Counted from the stretch's first letter, positions 1-9,438 are shown. The stretch is DNA of 64,000 nucleotides from Leifsonia sp. Root112D2 (GCF_001424905.1 NZ_LMCU01000001.1:2163480-2227479), one strand, 5' to 3'. A program made the numbers and translations. Notes: a model not told the origin generated them from the sequence alone.

Positions 1-189
1 GCCGAGGATCTGCTGCCCGACGGCGAGGAGATTCTGGCGCTGCGCTGGTTCAGCCGCGAGCAGCTGTGGGAGGAGCGCGAGAGCGTGTTGCTGCCGGGCA
101 GTTCCTCCATCGCCAGGGCCATTACCGAGGATTGGTACGGCGGGCCGCTCGACGCGCCCCCTGCGACCGTCGTGCGCGCCGCAGGATGA
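1..189 (+). CDS. nudC: NAD(+) diphosphatase NudC, C-terminal end (cut by window edge)
   Basis: Only the last 62 codons are present; the reading frame is open at base 1 and stops at TGA 187-189. The visible part reads GEEILALRWFSREQL followed by a PGSSSIARAI helix, which fits the C-terminal end of NudC-type Nudix hydrolases that split NAD(H) into NMN and AMP. The catalytic Nudix box lies outside the window, so the call rests on this tail and on position: nudC directly upstream of uvrD2 is the order in mycobacteria. The stop overlaps the uvrD2 start as ATGA, which implies translational coupling. Confidence 0.7.
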   Translation, partial: AEDLLPDGEEILALRWFSREQLWEERESVLLPGSSSIARAITEDWYGGPLDAPPATVVRAAG

Positions 190-1907
190 CCACTCCCGAT
201 TCGCTTCTCGCGGGCCTCGACGAACAGCAGCGCGTCGCTGCGGAGGCCCTGCTGGGACCGGTGTGCATTCTCGCCGGCGCCGGAACGGGCAAGACGCGAG
301 CCATCACGCACCGCATCGCCTACGGTGTCGCATCCGGTGCGTACGCCCCGAACCGCGTCATGGCGCTCACCTTCACCTCGCGCTCGGCCGCGGAACTGCG
401 CGGCAGGCTGCGGCAACTCGGAGCCGGCGGGGTGGCGGCACGCACCTTTCACGCTGCAGCCCTCAGCCAGCTCAACTTCTTCTGGCCGCAGGCCGTCGGC
501 GGCCAGCCACCGAGCGTGCTCAGCGGCAAGGGCCGTATGCTCGGCCAGGCCGCCGAGAAACTCTCGCTCAAGGTCGACACCGCCACCCTGCGTGACGTCG
601 CGGCCGAGATCGAGTGGCGCAAAGTTTCGGCGCTGAGCATCGATGACTACGCCGCGCGTCTCGAGAGCCGCACGATTCCGGGCCGGCTGACGGGCGAACA
701 GCTGGTCATGCTGCATCAGGCATATGAATCTCTCAAAGACGAGCGGCGCCAGTTCGATTTCGAGGATGTGCTGCTCAGCTGCGCGGGAATGATCGAGACC
801 GAGGCGTCTGTGGCCATGCAGGTGCGGGAGCAGTACCGCTTCTTCGTGGTCGATGAGTACCAGGACGTCTCGCCGCTGCAGCAGCACCTGCTCGACCTCT
901 GGCTCGGAGGTCGTCGCGACATCTGCGTGGTCGGCGATGCCAGCCAGACCATCTATTCCTTCGCGGGCGCGCGCAGCGACTATCTTCTCGATTTCGAGCG
1001 GCGATACGCGGATGCCACGGTGGTGCGCCTCGAGCAGAACTACCGTTCGGTCTCCACCGTCGTCGACACCGCCAATCGGCTCATGAAGGGCAGGCCCGGC
1101 GCACTGGAGCTGCACTCGCTCCCTGACCGCCAATCGGTCTCAGCGACCGAGGCGGAAATCCGTTCACACAGTTCCGACATCGCCGAGGCCCGTGCCGTCG
1201 CTCAGGCGATTCTCGAGCAGATCGCCGCGGGAGTGAAGCCGGAGCACATCGCCGTGCTGTTCCGGGTGAACGTGCAGGCGGCGGCGCTGGAGACCGCGCT
1301 CGGCGAGGTCGGCGTGAGCTACCAGCTTCGCGGGGCGACGCGCTTCTTCGACCTGCCCGAGGTGCGCCAGGCGATCATGACGCTGCGCGCGGCATCCGTC
1401 TCGATCTCGGGGGAGCCGCTGTTCAAGTCGGTGAGCGACGTGCTGCGCTCGCTCGGCTGGAGCCAGAGCCCGCCGGAGGCGCGGGGCGCGGTGCGGGATC
1501 GCTGGGAGGCGCTGAACGCGATCATGGGCCTCGTCGACGAGGCGGCGCCCACAACCACGTTCCGGCAGTTCACGGATGAGCTGATGGAGCGCCAGGCCGG
1601 CCAGCACGACCCCACCGTTTCGGCCGTCACGCTGGCGACGCTGCACTCGGCCAAGGGCCTGGAGTGGGAGGCGGTGCACCTCATCGGCCTCAGCGAGGGG
1701 TTGGTTCCCATCAGTTATGCGAAGACCTTCGAGCAGATCGATGAGGAGCGTCGCCTGCTGTATGTCGGAATCACCCGCGCGCGGAGCCTGTTGCGCCTGA
1801 GCTGGTCACAGACGGGCCAGCAACGCGGCGGTCAGCGAGAGCCGTCACGTTTTCTGGCAGAGCTCGGCAGCCGCACTCCGCGTGTGGCCGGTGCCGCTCT
1901 GCGCTGA
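186..1907 (+). CDS. uvrD2: ATP-dependent DNA helicase, UvrD2 type (SF1A)
   Basis: A 573-residue superfamily 1 helicase that should translocate 3'-5' on single-stranded DNA in repair. The motifs are in order: Walker A LAGAGTGKTR near residue 30, Ia (ALTFTSRSAAEL), motif II DEYQDVSPLQ, motif III GDASQTIYSFAGA, motif IV EQNYRS, motif V TLHSAKGLEWEAVHLIGL, and motif VI RRLLYVGITRAR near the end. The ATG at 186 is chosen because it overlaps the preceding stop (ATGA). Mycobacterial UvrD2 is about 700 residues and carries an HRDC domain and a cysteine cluster after motif VI; here the protein ends about 35 residues past motif VI, so those parts are absent. The last 137 nt overlap the convergent gene on the other strand. 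Confidence 0.9.
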   Translation: MTTPDSLLAGLDEQQRVAAEALLGPVCILAGAGTGKTRAITHRIAYGVASGAYAPNRVMALTFTSRSAAELRGRLRQLGAGGVAARTFHAAALSQLNFFWPQAVGGQPPSVLSGKGRMLGQAAEKLSLKVDTATLRDVAAEIEWRKVSALSIDDYAARLESRTIPGRLTGEQLVMLHQAYESLKDERRQFDFEDVLLSCAGMIETEASVAMQVREQYRFFVVDEYQDVSPLQQHLLDLWLGGRRDICVVGDASQTIYSFAGARSDYLLDFERRYADATVVRLEQNYRSVSTVVDTANRLMKGRPGALELHSLPDRQSVSATEAEIRSHSSDIAEARAVAQAILEQIAAGVKPEHIAVLFRVNVQAAALETALGEVGVSYQLRGATRFFDLPEVRQAIMTLRAASVSISGEPLFKSVSDVLRSLGWSQSPPEARGAVRDRWEALNAIMGLVDEAAPTTTFRQFTDELMERQAGQHDPTVSAVTLATLHSAKGLEWEAVHLIGLSEGLVPISYAKTFEQIDEERRLLYVGITRARSLLRLSWSQTGQQRGGQREPSRFLAELGSRTPRVAGAALR

Positions 1908-2685
1908 CACCCCCGGTCGCGGCGTCGAGAAGCAGGCTCGAGTTCGTCAGGCTCGTTCCCGCCGCACCCCGCTGCTCGGCAGTGCTCTCGTGCGCGGTGA
2001 GGCGGTCGGCCACGATGCGAGCGACCATCGCGGCGACCTCCAGTTTGATGAGGGCCGAATCGAGTGGAGAGGAGTGCCGCAGCAACTGTGCCGCCATCGC
2101 CGGCCAGGAGGCATCCGCATCGGTGCGTGCCAGTTCGAGGCAGTAGAGGCACGGCCCTGACCCCGGTTCCACGAGGGGTCCGATGCGCACGGCGGCATCG
2201 CCGAAGACAACGGGCAGGTGCGGCACGTCACGGCGCAGCCACGCACCATGACGCTGCGGGGCTATCACGAAGTCGGCGACGATCACCGCAAGATCGGCGG
2301 ATGCCGCACCCCGGCCGGTGGTCCGCTGCGACACCCGCAGGCCGTCGCGCCCGAGCACACGGCCGATGGTGGTCGCGGCCTCGCCGTCGCCGTCAATCAC
2401 GACGTGCGGCACGGGCTGCGCCGCCGCGGTCTCGTCGCTGCGACCCTCGACAATCACCGGGCCGAGCGCGCCCAGCAGAGCCTCGACGTCTGATTCGGAT
2501 GCGTGCGCGGCCTCCCCGACAACGGAAAGTCCCGCCCTGCTCACCCCCGAGAACAGTGCGGCGATCATGCGTTCGTCCGCATTGCTCACCGTTTCCAGAC
2601 GCACGAGCACGGTATCGATGCCGAACTGCAGCGCGGTGGTGGAGCGCCACACGAGGGGAACACGCGGGTCGAGGTGAAGGGCCAT
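1771..2685 (-). CDS. ThiF/cyclodehydratase-like protein (Rv3196-like)
   Basis: A 304-residue protein resembling the actinobacterial family often labelled TOMM leader-peptide-binding or cyclodehydratase-like, an E1/ThiF-related fold. The visible marks are GPCLYCLELARTDADASWP around residue 180 and a late ECGC motif around residue 275; a CxxC and a CxC of this kind usually form a structural zinc site. No GxGxxG adenylation motif with catalytic residues is evident, so enzymatic activity is doubtful. There is no thiazole/oxazole gene cluster nearby. Its place after uvrD2 fits the conserved mycobacterial order, which suggests a housekeeping rather than bacteriocin role. The 3' end, including the CGC motif, lies antisense to the end of uvrD2. 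Function unknown. Confidence 0.7.
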   Translation of the reverse strand: MALHLDPRVPLVWRSTTALQFGIDTVLVRLETVSNADERMIAALFSGVSRAGLSVVGEAAHASESDVEALLGALGPVIVEGRSDETAAAQPVPHVVIDGDGEAATTIGRVLGRDGLRVSQRTTGRGAASADLAVIVADFVIAPQRHGAWLRRDVPHLPVVFGDAAVRIGPLVEPGSGPCLYCLELARTDADASWPAMAAQLLRHSSPLDSALIKLEVAAMVARIVADRLTAHESTAEQRGAAGTSLTNSSLLLDAATGGVSAERHRPHAECGCRALPENVTALADRRVAGPSVTSSGATGSARG

Positions 2686-2742
2686 GCAGGCATCATGCCC
2701 GAGCGACCCGCACTCGTGTGCGGGTTATCCACAGACCCACGC

Positions 2743-2777
2743 GGGTCGAGTAGGCCGGTCGCGGCCGTATCGAGACC
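2743..2777 (+). repeat. Dispersed hairpin repeat, copy B
   Basis: A 35-bp element starting GGGTCGAGTAG and ending CGTATCGAGACC around an inner hairpin GGCCG/CGGCC. The same architecture recurs at 13790, 25067, 25484 and 48031 with different but self-complementary stems. It is followed at 2801-2827 by three near-tandem TACCTCG units. It lies in the 159-bp gap between two minus-strand genes. Confidence 0.7.
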
Positions 2778-2844
2778 GCGCACGACGATCTCGATACGCT
2801 CGTACCTCGTACCTCGTACCTCGCTACTCGATCAGCGGGAAGTA

Positions 2845-4188
2845 TTACTCCTCTTTCGGGCGCTCCGTGTCGCCGCGCAGCAGCTCTTCGAGGGCCTGGT
2901 CCACCTCATCGAGCTCGGGCGTCTTGCCCTCGGCCTCCGCCGTGAGGCGCGCCACGAGCGCGGCCGGATTGTCCAGATCGCCCGAGGAGGGCAGCAGGTC
3001 GGGGTGCGACCACAGGTGGTCGCGGGCTTCGCCGCCCGCGGCATCCGTTACCGCCTGCCACATGGCCGCAGCCTCACGCAGGCGGCGGGGCCGCAACTCG
3101 AGGCCGACAAGCGTGGCAAACGCCGACTCGGCGGGGCCACCGGATGCGCGCCGCCGACGCACCGTCTCGGCTATTGCGTCGGACTTCGGCAACCGCGTGG
3201 TGGCCTGGGCGGTCACCACGTCGACCCAGCCCTCGACGAGTGCCAGGGTCGTCTCGAGGCGCTCGAGCGCGGCCTTCTGCGCATCCGTCTTCTCGGGAAT
3301 GAGCGCGCCGCTCGCCATGATCTCCCGCAGCTCCTCCGGGTTGGACGGGTCGAACCGGTCGGCCAGATTCTCGAGCATGCCCGTGTCGATGCTGATGCCA
3401 CGGGCGTACTCGGTGATGGCCATGATGAGCTGCAGGCGCAGCCACTTGGCGTGCCGGAACAACCGGGCGTGCGCCAGCTCGCGCACCGCGAGGTACAGCT
3501 GCACCTGGTCGAGCGGAATGTCGAGCCCATCGCCGAATTCGGCGACGTTCTGCGGCAGCAGCGTCGCAGTGCCGTCATTCAGCAACGGGATGCCGATGTC
3601 GCCGCCCGAGACCACCTCACGGGAAAGCTGCCCCACAACCTGGCCGAGCTGCATCGCGAAGAGCGCGCCGCCCACCGAGCGGATCATCGATTCGGCGCCG
3701 GCAACCATGGAACGCATCTCTTCGGGCGCCTGCTCCTGGAACACCTTCGTGATGGCGGTGGAGATGCTCAGGGCAACGGGCTCCGCCAACTGCGTCCAGA
3801 TGGGCATGGTGGTGCGCACCCATTCGGCTCGGCTGGTCAGTGTCGGCACGAGCTGGAGCTCCGAGACGTTCGCCACCTCGTCCAGCCAGAGGGCCGCCAC
3901 ATGGAAGGCCTGCTCCATGCCGGAACGCACCCCGGGCTCAGTGGGCAGCGCACCCTCACCAGCGAGTGTGCGCGCCTGCTCGAGCGCAAGATCCCAGTTG
4001 ATTCCGTCACCGCTGTTGCGCATCGCGCCTTGCAGCTGGTTGATCAGATTGGCAATCGCTGCCGGGTCATTGGGCAGGCCCGCGGCCCCTGCCAGCTGGC
4101 TTGGGTCGATCGAGGAATTGCCCGAGAGGAGCTCGCGAAGCATCCGCGCGAATTCGTCCTCGTTATCCATATTCGGGTCGTCGGCCAT
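2845..4188 (-). CDS. Zincin-like metallopeptidase-family protein (TIGR03624 / Rv3195 type)
   Basis: A 447-residue member of the actinobacterial family called zinc-dependent metalloprotease or F420-biosynthesis-associated protein. The family signature RELAHARLFRH near the middle is a degenerate HExxH-like helix, so actual protease activity is uncertain. The N-terminus is acidic and rich in Asn/Asp, the C-terminus is Glu-rich, and there is no signal peptide or membrane segment. The start at 4188 has GAGG nine bases upstream; ATG 4194 is the alternative but is only three bases from it. It is divergent from the PDZ-Lon protein gene, the same pairing as Rv3195/Rv3194c. Confidence 0.8.
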   Translation of the reverse strand: MADDPNMDNEDEFARMLRELLSGNSSIDPSQLAGAAGLPNDPAAIANLINQLQGAMRNSGDGINWDLALEQARTLAGEGALPTEPGVRSGMEQAFHVAALWLDEVANVSELQLVPTLTSRAEWVRTTMPIWTQLAEPVALSISTAITKVFQEQAPEEMRSMVAGAESMIRSVGGALFAMQLGQVVGQLSREVVSGGDIGIPLLNDGTATLLPQNVAEFGDGLDIPLDQVQLYLAVRELAHARLFRHAKWLRLQLIMAITEYARGISIDTGMLENLADRFDPSNPEELREIMASGALIPEKTDAQKAALERLETTLALVEGWVDVVTAQATTRLPKSDAIAETVRRRRASGGPAESAFATLVGLELRPRRLREAAAMWQAVTDAAGGEARDHLWSHPDLLPSSGDLDNPAALVARLTAEAEGKTPELDEVDQALEELLRGDTERPKEE

Positions 4189-4399
4189 CGTCATCCGCCT
4201 CTTTCGTCATGGCAACCTCTCAGCCGCTGAAACTACGCTAACGCGCGGGCTGCGGCCGTGGTGGGGAAAAGGCTGAGGGTGCAGGGGAGCACGGCCGGTC
4301 ACGCACCACGCCACCGCCTGAAAACCGCGGCGGCATGCGGAATATAGACTTCTCAGTCGGGGTGTCCGCCTGCCGCGAACACCACCAGAAAGGATGCCT

Positions 4400-5551
4400 G
4401 TGGCGCTCTTCGATGACCAGATGGCGTGGCCGCAGCCGAATTCCACGCCGCCCCCACCCCGGCGACGCAGCATCTCGGTCGGATGGGTGTTGCTGTCTGT
4501 CGCTGCAGTCCTCGTGCTGATTCTCGGCCTGACGCCGTCGCCGTACGTGATCGAGCAGCCCGGGCCGGCCTTCAATACCCTGGGCTTTGACCGGGCGGTC
4601 GGCAGCACCGCGCAGGGCGGCCAGAACGGCACAGACTCGAAGACGCACCTCATCAGCATTCCGAGCCAGAAGACCTACCCGACGAGTGGCTCCCTCGATC
4701 TGCTCACGGTTTCGTTGCTCGGCGACCCCAAGAACCTGCCCAGTTGGATGGAGGTGGTCAGCGCCTGGTTCGATCCGAGCAAGGCGGTGATTCCGGTGGA
4801 TGTGGCGTTCCCCGCCTCATCGACGGCCAAGCAGCAACAGCAGGAGAATGCCGTGCTCATGGTCGACTCGCAGAAGGATGCCATCGCCGCGGCGCTCAAT
4901 ACCCTCGGCACCCCGTTTCCGCAGTCCGTCTCAGTGAAGCAGGTTCTTGCACACACACCGGCCGACGGTCACGTGAAGGTCGGCGACGAGATCGTGTCCA
5001 TCAACGGCGTCAAGGTGGCCGGCATCGAGTCGTTGCGTGCGGCCGTAGCAAGAAATGGGGCGGACGCCACCGCCGCCGTCGGCATCGTGCGCAGCGGTCA
5101 GTCCAAGACCGTCGAGGTCGCACCCGTGAAGAGCGGATCTGCCACGGTACTCGGGGTCGGCGTCGGCATGGACTACGCCTTTCCGTTCGACGTGAAGATC
5201 CAGCTGGAGAATGTGGGCGGTCCGAGTGCCGGCATGATGTTCGCGCTCGGCATCATCGACACGCTCACGCCCGGCTTTCTGAACGGCGGTGCGAGGGTCG
5301 CGGGAACCGGCACCATCGATAACGAAGGGAACGTGGGTCCGATCGGCGGCATCCGACAGAAGCTGTACGGCGCGAAAGACGCGGGAGCGAAGTATTTTCT
5401 CGCACCGGCGTCGAACTGCGATGAGGTGGTCGGCCATGTTCCCGGTGGGCTGCAGGTATTCGCGGTGAAGAAGCTCTCCGATTCTCTGAAGGTGCTGAAG
5501 ACCATCGCCTCCGACGGCGATACCGGGAAGCTCCCACGCTGCACGACCTAG
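4400..5551 (+). CDS. Membrane-anchored PDZ and Lon-type (S16) serine protease
   Basis: 383 residues: a short cytoplasmic head, one membrane segment (about residues 28-48, VLLSVAAVLVLILGL), a PDZ domain (about 175-250, VGDEIVSINGVKVAG) and a C-terminal Lon proteolytic domain. The Lon catalytic dyad is visible as Ser in GGPSAGMMFALG and Lys in GGIRQKLYGAKDAG. The protease should act on the outer face of the membrane. GTG 4400 is preferred because the ribosome-binding site AGAAAGG sits six bases upstream; the earlier ATG 4394 overlaps that site. It is the homologue of Rv3194c by sequence type and position. Confidence 0.85.
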   Translation: MALFDDQMAWPQPNSTPPPPRRRSISVGWVLLSVAAVLVLILGLTPSPYVIEQPGPAFNTLGFDRAVGSTAQGGQNGTDSKTHLISIPSQKTYPTSGSLDLLTVSLLGDPKNLPSWMEVVSAWFDPSKAVIPVDVAFPASSTAKQQQQENAVLMVDSQKDAIAAALNTLGTPFPQSVSVKQVLAHTPADGHVKVGDEIVSINGVKVAGIESLRAAVARNGADATAAVGIVRSGQSKTVEVAPVKSGSATVLGVGVGMDYAFPFDVKIQLENVGGPSAGMMFALGIIDTLTPGFLNGGARVAGTGTIDNEGNVGPIGGIRQKLYGAKDAGAKYFLAPASNCDEVVGHVPGGLQVFAVKKLSDSLKVLKTIASDGDTGKLPRCTT

Positions 5552-5587
5552 GATGGAAGCTCGACAACCCACGCAGAGCATGAGGGC

Positions 5588-8527
5588 ATGACGGTGACAT
5601 CCACTGCAGCACAGCGACCGGTTGCGCGACGACGCGCGGCAATCTGGATAACAATCGGCATCATTGTTGCGTTGGTGATTCTCTTCTTCATCTTCGCCGG
5701 TCTCTACACCGACTGGCTGTGGTACCAGCAGCTCGGTTATCTCGAGGTGCTGACCACTCAGTGGTTCGCCGCAACAGCGCTGTTCTTCATCGGATTCCTC
5801 GGGCTTGCCCTGCCGCTCTGGATCTGCGTTCAGCTGGCCTACCGGCTGCGGCCCGTTTACGCGAAGCTGAACGCTCAGCTCGACCGTTACCAGGAGGTCA
5901 TCGAGCCGCTTCGCCGGCTGGCCATGTACGGCATTCCCGTGGTATTCGGGCTCTTCGCGGGCGTCTCGGCAGCCAGCCGCTGGCAGACGGCGCTGCTGTG
6001 GCTGAACCGCACGCCGTCGGGAAAGACCGACCCGCAGTTCCACCTCGATACCTCGTTCTACCTTTTCGACCTGCCGTTCTTCCACGGCGTTGTCGGATTC
6101 GCCTCGGCCGCCGTGATCATCTCGCTGGTCGCGACGCTCGCCACCACCTACCTTTACGGCTCGATTCGTGTGGTCGGCCGTGAGATTCACATCTCCCGGG
6201 CGGCGCGGGTTCAAATCTCCGTCATCGCCGCGATTTACCTGCTGCTTCAAGCCGTGAGCGTGTGGCTGGACCGCTATGTCACGCTCACCGACCCGAACCT
6301 CGGGGGAGTGATCAACGGCGCCGCGTACACCGACGTCAATGCCACGATTCCCGGCCGCACGATCCTCGCGGGCATCGCCGTTGTCGTCGCCATCCTGTTC
6401 CTCATCACCGCGGTTGTCGGGCACTGGCGCTGGCCGCTCGTCGGCACCGCGCTGCTGCTCATCTCCGCCCTGATCGTCGGTTCGATCTACCCGTGGATCG
6501 TTCAGCGCTTCCAGGTCGACCCGAGCGAGAAGACGCTCGAGCAGACGTACATCAAACGGGCCATATCGGGAACGCGTGACGCCTATGGGCTTTCCGGCGT
6601 CGAAGAGAGCACGTACAACGCCAAGACGACCACCGAGCCGGGAGCGCTGAGGAAGGATGCGGAGACCACCGCGAACATCCGCATCATCGACCCGGCCGAG
6701 GTGAGCCCCGCCTTCGCTCAGCTGCAGCAGTTCAAGCAGTACTACGGATTCGCGTCGACGCTCGACGTGGACCGGTACAAAATCGACGGCAAGGAGCAGG
6801 ACACCGTCATTGCGGTGCGCGAGCTTGAGCAGTCCGGTCTGGCGGGTGCACGCAACTGGTACAACGACACCCTCGTCTACACCCACGGCTACGGCATTGT
6901 GGCGGCCTACGGAAACCAGCGCTCGGCCGATGGCCAGCCGGTCTTTCTCGAGTCCGGCATTCCCGTCAGCGGCAAGCTGGGCAAATACCAGCCGCGCGTG
7001 TACTTCGGCGAGAAATCACCGACATACTCCATCGTCGGCGGATCGAAGAATTCCAAGGGTGGCGTCGAACTCGACTATCCGGCCGGTGAGAAGGGGGCGC
7101 AGCAGACATTCACCACCTTCGCAGGTAACGGTGGGCCGAAGCTCGACAACATCTTCAACAGGCTCGTCTACGCCCTGAAGTTCCAGGACGAGCAGATCGT
7201 GCTCTCCAATTCGATCAACAACAATTCCCAGATTCTGTACGACCGCAGCCCGGTCGATCGTGTACAGAAGGTGGCGCCATACCTCACTCTCGATTCTGAC
7301 CCGTACCCCGCAGTGGTCGATGGGCAGATCAAGTGGATTATCGATGGCTACACCACGAGCGACAATTACCCGTACTCGAAGGTCAACAGCCTGAGCGACT
7401 CGATCGCCGACACGCAGACCCCGAAGCAGCCGTATGCGCTCGACGACGTCAATTACATGCGCAACGCGGTCAAGGCCACGGTCGATGCATACGACGGCAA
7501 GGTCACGCTCTATGCGTGGGACGACAGCGACCCCATCCTGAAGACCTGGCAGAAGATCTTCCCCTCGACGGTCAAGCCCATGAAAGACATGAGCAGCCAG
7601 CTGCTCAGTCACGTGCGCTACCCGGCAGACCTGTTCAAGGTGCAGCGTGCCGTGCTCGGCCAGTACCACGTGACAGATCCGGGCTCCTTCTACTCACAGG
7701 ATGACGCCTGGATCACGCCGGAAGACCCGGTATCTCCTCCCGGCAACACCACCTTGCAACCGCCGTATTACCTGAGCATGCAGATGCCCGGCCAGGACAA
7801 GCCGAGCTTCTCGCTCTACTCCACCTACATACCGGCGGCGACCACGGCGTCCAGTCGAAGCGTGTTGAAGGGTTACCTCGCGGTCGATGCGGATGCCGGC
7901 AGCAAGCCGGGCACCATCGCATCCGGTTACGGCAAGCTGCGTCTGCTCACCCTGCCCTCCGACGACAACGTGCCGGGCCCGGGCCAGGTGCAGAACACCT
8001 TCGGCTCCGATCCAAACGTCTCGCAACAGCTCAACGTGCTGCGACTCGGCAAGACCGATGTGATCAGCGGTAACCTGCTGACGCTCCCGGTCGGAGGCGG
8101 GCTGCTGTACGTGCAGCCGGTCTACGTGAAGTCGACGGGTGAGACAAGCTATCCGCTGCTGCAGAAGGTACTCGTGGCCTTCGGAGACAAGATCGCCTTC
8201 GAAGACACGCTCAATAAGGCGCTCGACGTGCTCTTCGGCGGGGACTCCGGTGCCAACGCAGGAGACACGAATGTGACGCCCCCGAGCGATGGCAGTACGA
8301 CGCCGCCCGCGAGTGGAGAGACCCCGGGCAGCGGCAGCACGACGCCGTCGACCAATGCGGCGCTGCAGCAGGCTCTCAACGATGCCAAGACGGCGATGCT
8401 CGCCCGTGACACCGCGTTGAAGGCGGGGGACTGGGCAGCATACGGCGTGGCAGACAAGCAGTTGACTGCGGCACTGGACGCCGCGCTCGCCGCCGAATCC
8501 GGCACGGGGTCATCCTCCGGCAAGTAG
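5588..8527 (+). CDS. UPF0182 family membrane protein (Rv3193c type)
   Basis: 979 residues, the usual length for UPF0182. About seven hydrophobic segments fill residues 18-320, followed by a large extracytoplasmic domain, a Ser/Gly/Pro/Thr-rich linker (about 890-930) and an Ala-rich C-terminal helix. Family hallmarks such as TDWLWYQQLGY near residue 40 and HLDTSFYLFDLPFF are present. The function is unknown; orthologues sit next to the same PDZ-Lon protein in mycobacteria. It follows the protease gene by 36 nt, likely in one transcript, and ends just before a strong terminator. Confidence 0.9.
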   Translation: MTVTSTAAQRPVARRRAAIWITIGIIVALVILFFIFAGLYTDWLWYQQLGYLEVLTTQWFAATALFFIGFLGLALPLWICVQLAYRLRPVYAKLNAQLDRYQEVIEPLRRLAMYGIPVVFGLFAGVSAASRWQTALLWLNRTPSGKTDPQFHLDTSFYLFDLPFFHGVVGFASAAVIISLVATLATTYLYGSIRVVGREIHISRAARVQISVIAAIYLLLQAVSVWLDRYVTLTDPNLGGVINGAAYTDVNATIPGRTILAGIAVVVAILFLITAVVGHWRWPLVGTALLLISALIVGSIYPWIVQRFQVDPSEKTLEQTYIKRAISGTRDAYGLSGVEESTYNAKTTTEPGALRKDAETTANIRIIDPAEVSPAFAQLQQFKQYYGFASTLDVDRYKIDGKEQDTVIAVRELEQSGLAGARNWYNDTLVYTHGYGIVAAYGNQRSADGQPVFLESGIPVSGKLGKYQPRVYFGEKSPTYSIVGGSKNSKGGVELDYPAGEKGAQQTFTTFAGNGGPKLDNIFNRLVYALKFQDEQIVLSNSINNNSQILYDRSPVDRVQKVAPYLTLDSDPYPAVVDGQIKWIIDGYTTSDNYPYSKVNSLSDSIADTQTPKQPYALDDVNYMRNAVKATVDAYDGKVTLYAWDDSDPILKTWQKIFPSTVKPMKDMSSQLLSHVRYPADLFKVQRAVLGQYHVTDPGSFYSQDDAWITPEDPVSPPGNTTLQPPYYLSMQMPGQDKPSFSLYSTYIPAATTASSRSVLKGYLAVDADAGSKPGTIASGYGKLRLLTLPSDDNVPGPGQVQNTFGSDPNVSQQLNVLRLGKTDVISGNLLTLPVGGGLLYVQPVYVKSTGETSYPLLQKVLVAFGDKIAFEDTLNKALDVLFGGDSGANAGDTNVTPPSDGSTTPPASGETPGSGSTTPSTNAALQQALNDAKTAMLARDTALKAGDWAAYGVADKQLTAALDAALAAESGTGSSSGK

Positions 8528-8541
8528 CGAGTCAGAAGCGC

Positions 8542-8580
8542 GAAAGGGCACGCCACCGTCGAACGGTGGCGTGCCCTTTC
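8542..8580. terminator. Rho-independent terminator, bidirectional
   Basis: A perfect 18-bp inverted repeat (arms 8542-8559 and 8563-8580, loop CGA) starting GAAAGGGC and ending GCCCTTTC. It lies between convergent genes, so it can stop transcription in both directions. Confidence 0.9.
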
Positions 8581-8607
8581 AGTTGCGCTCGGCGAGCTGA
8601 CGGCGGC

Positions 8608-9438
8608 TCAGCTGCGGATGGCCACGATGGGTTGTGTGGTCGGTTGCTCGGACCCTCCGGCCGGCTCGACCGTGACGCCGACGGTGTCGCCCGCCTGCAT
8701 CGTTCCCTTCAGTACCCGCCAGCTCGTCGCGTCGGCGGACGCGTTGAAGGTTCCCGCGGAGACCGCCTTGGTGCCGCGGATGTACCAGAGCTCGTAGGTC
8801 TTGTCGTGCGGAAGCGTGCCCAGCCCGTCGATCAGCAGAGCCGAGGTGCCGAGTGAGCCAGACCAGATAAGGGTGGCGCGGCCACCGTTCGCGACCTCTG
8901 CCGAGGCCCGCTGGGCATCGGGCGCCGAATTGATCTGGGCGAGTGCCGAGGCCTGCTGTTGTTCGACGGATGGCCGGGGGACCAGGGTGCCGCCGACCAC
9001 GGCGCCGCCGACGAAGAGCAGTACGGCTGCGGCGGCTGCCACGAGAACGGTTGTCGGCTTCGCAAACCAGCGTCGGTGTGCCGCGGCTTCCACAGGCCCG
9101 GCCACTGCCGTGGCAGCGGGGGCGACCGGTGTGGCAGCGGGAGCCGGAGTATCGGCGGCTGTCGCAGCATCCGTGGTCTGCGGCGATGGCCCCTGCAACG
9201 AGGGCAACTGCGGCGTGACCGCGAGCTGCGCCATCAGATTCGCTTTGAGTCTGGCGGGAGGCGTGATTGCGTCGGCATCAAGGCCGAGCAGGGCTGCGGT
9301 CTCGTCGTTCGCGCGCGACTCGTTGCGAGCCGGTGCCGATGACGCGAGATACGCCTCGTAGGCCGCCGATTCCTCCGGGGTCAGGATGCCCAGCGCGTAT
9401 CCGGGGCCGAGCAGCGCCGGGTCGTCGTTCTCGCTCAT
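8608..9438 (-). CDS. rskA: Anti-sigma-K factor RskA
   Basis: 276 residues. The N-terminal part (about 1-95) begins with the alpha-helical sigma-binding domain (YALGILTPEESAAYEAYL); an Ala/Pro/Thr linker follows, then one membrane segment (TTVLVAAAAAVLLFVGG, about 130-155) and an extracytoplasmic RskA domain (TYELWYIRGTKAVSAG, TVEPAGGSEQPT). RskA holds SigK at the membrane and releases it after regulated proteolysis. Its start overlaps the sigK stop as ATGA, so the pair is translationally coupled at fixed stoichiometry. Confidence 0.9.
   Translation of the reverse strand: MSENDDPALLGPGYALGILTPEESAAYEAYLASSAPARNESRANDETAALLGLDADAITPPARLKANLMAQLAVTPQLPSLQGPSPQTTDAATAADTPAPAATPVAPAATAVAGPVEAAAHRRWFAKPTTVLVAAAAAVLLFVGGAVVGGTLVPRPSVEQQQASALAQINSAPDAQRASAEVANGGRATLIWSGSLGTSALLIDGLGTLPHDKTYELWYIRGTKAVSAGTFNASADATSWRVLKGTMQAGDTVGVTVEPAGGSEQPTTQPIVAIRS

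Noticed and set aside
1771..2685. A RiPP (thiazole/oxazole) cluster suggested by the cyclodehydratase-like gene
   Set aside because: No YcaO, dehydrogenase or precursor peptide gene is nearby; the gene sits in a conserved housekeeping neighbourhood.
2801..2827. TACCTCG tandem units as a possible iteron or CRISPR seed
   Set aside because: Only three 7-bp units beside hairpin copy B; no replication gene or array structure.
2503..4276. Two long plus-strand frames over the zincin-like gene
   Set aside because: Arg/Ser/Ala-rich translations typical of shadow frames; the minus-strand gene has family motifs and a ribosome-binding site.
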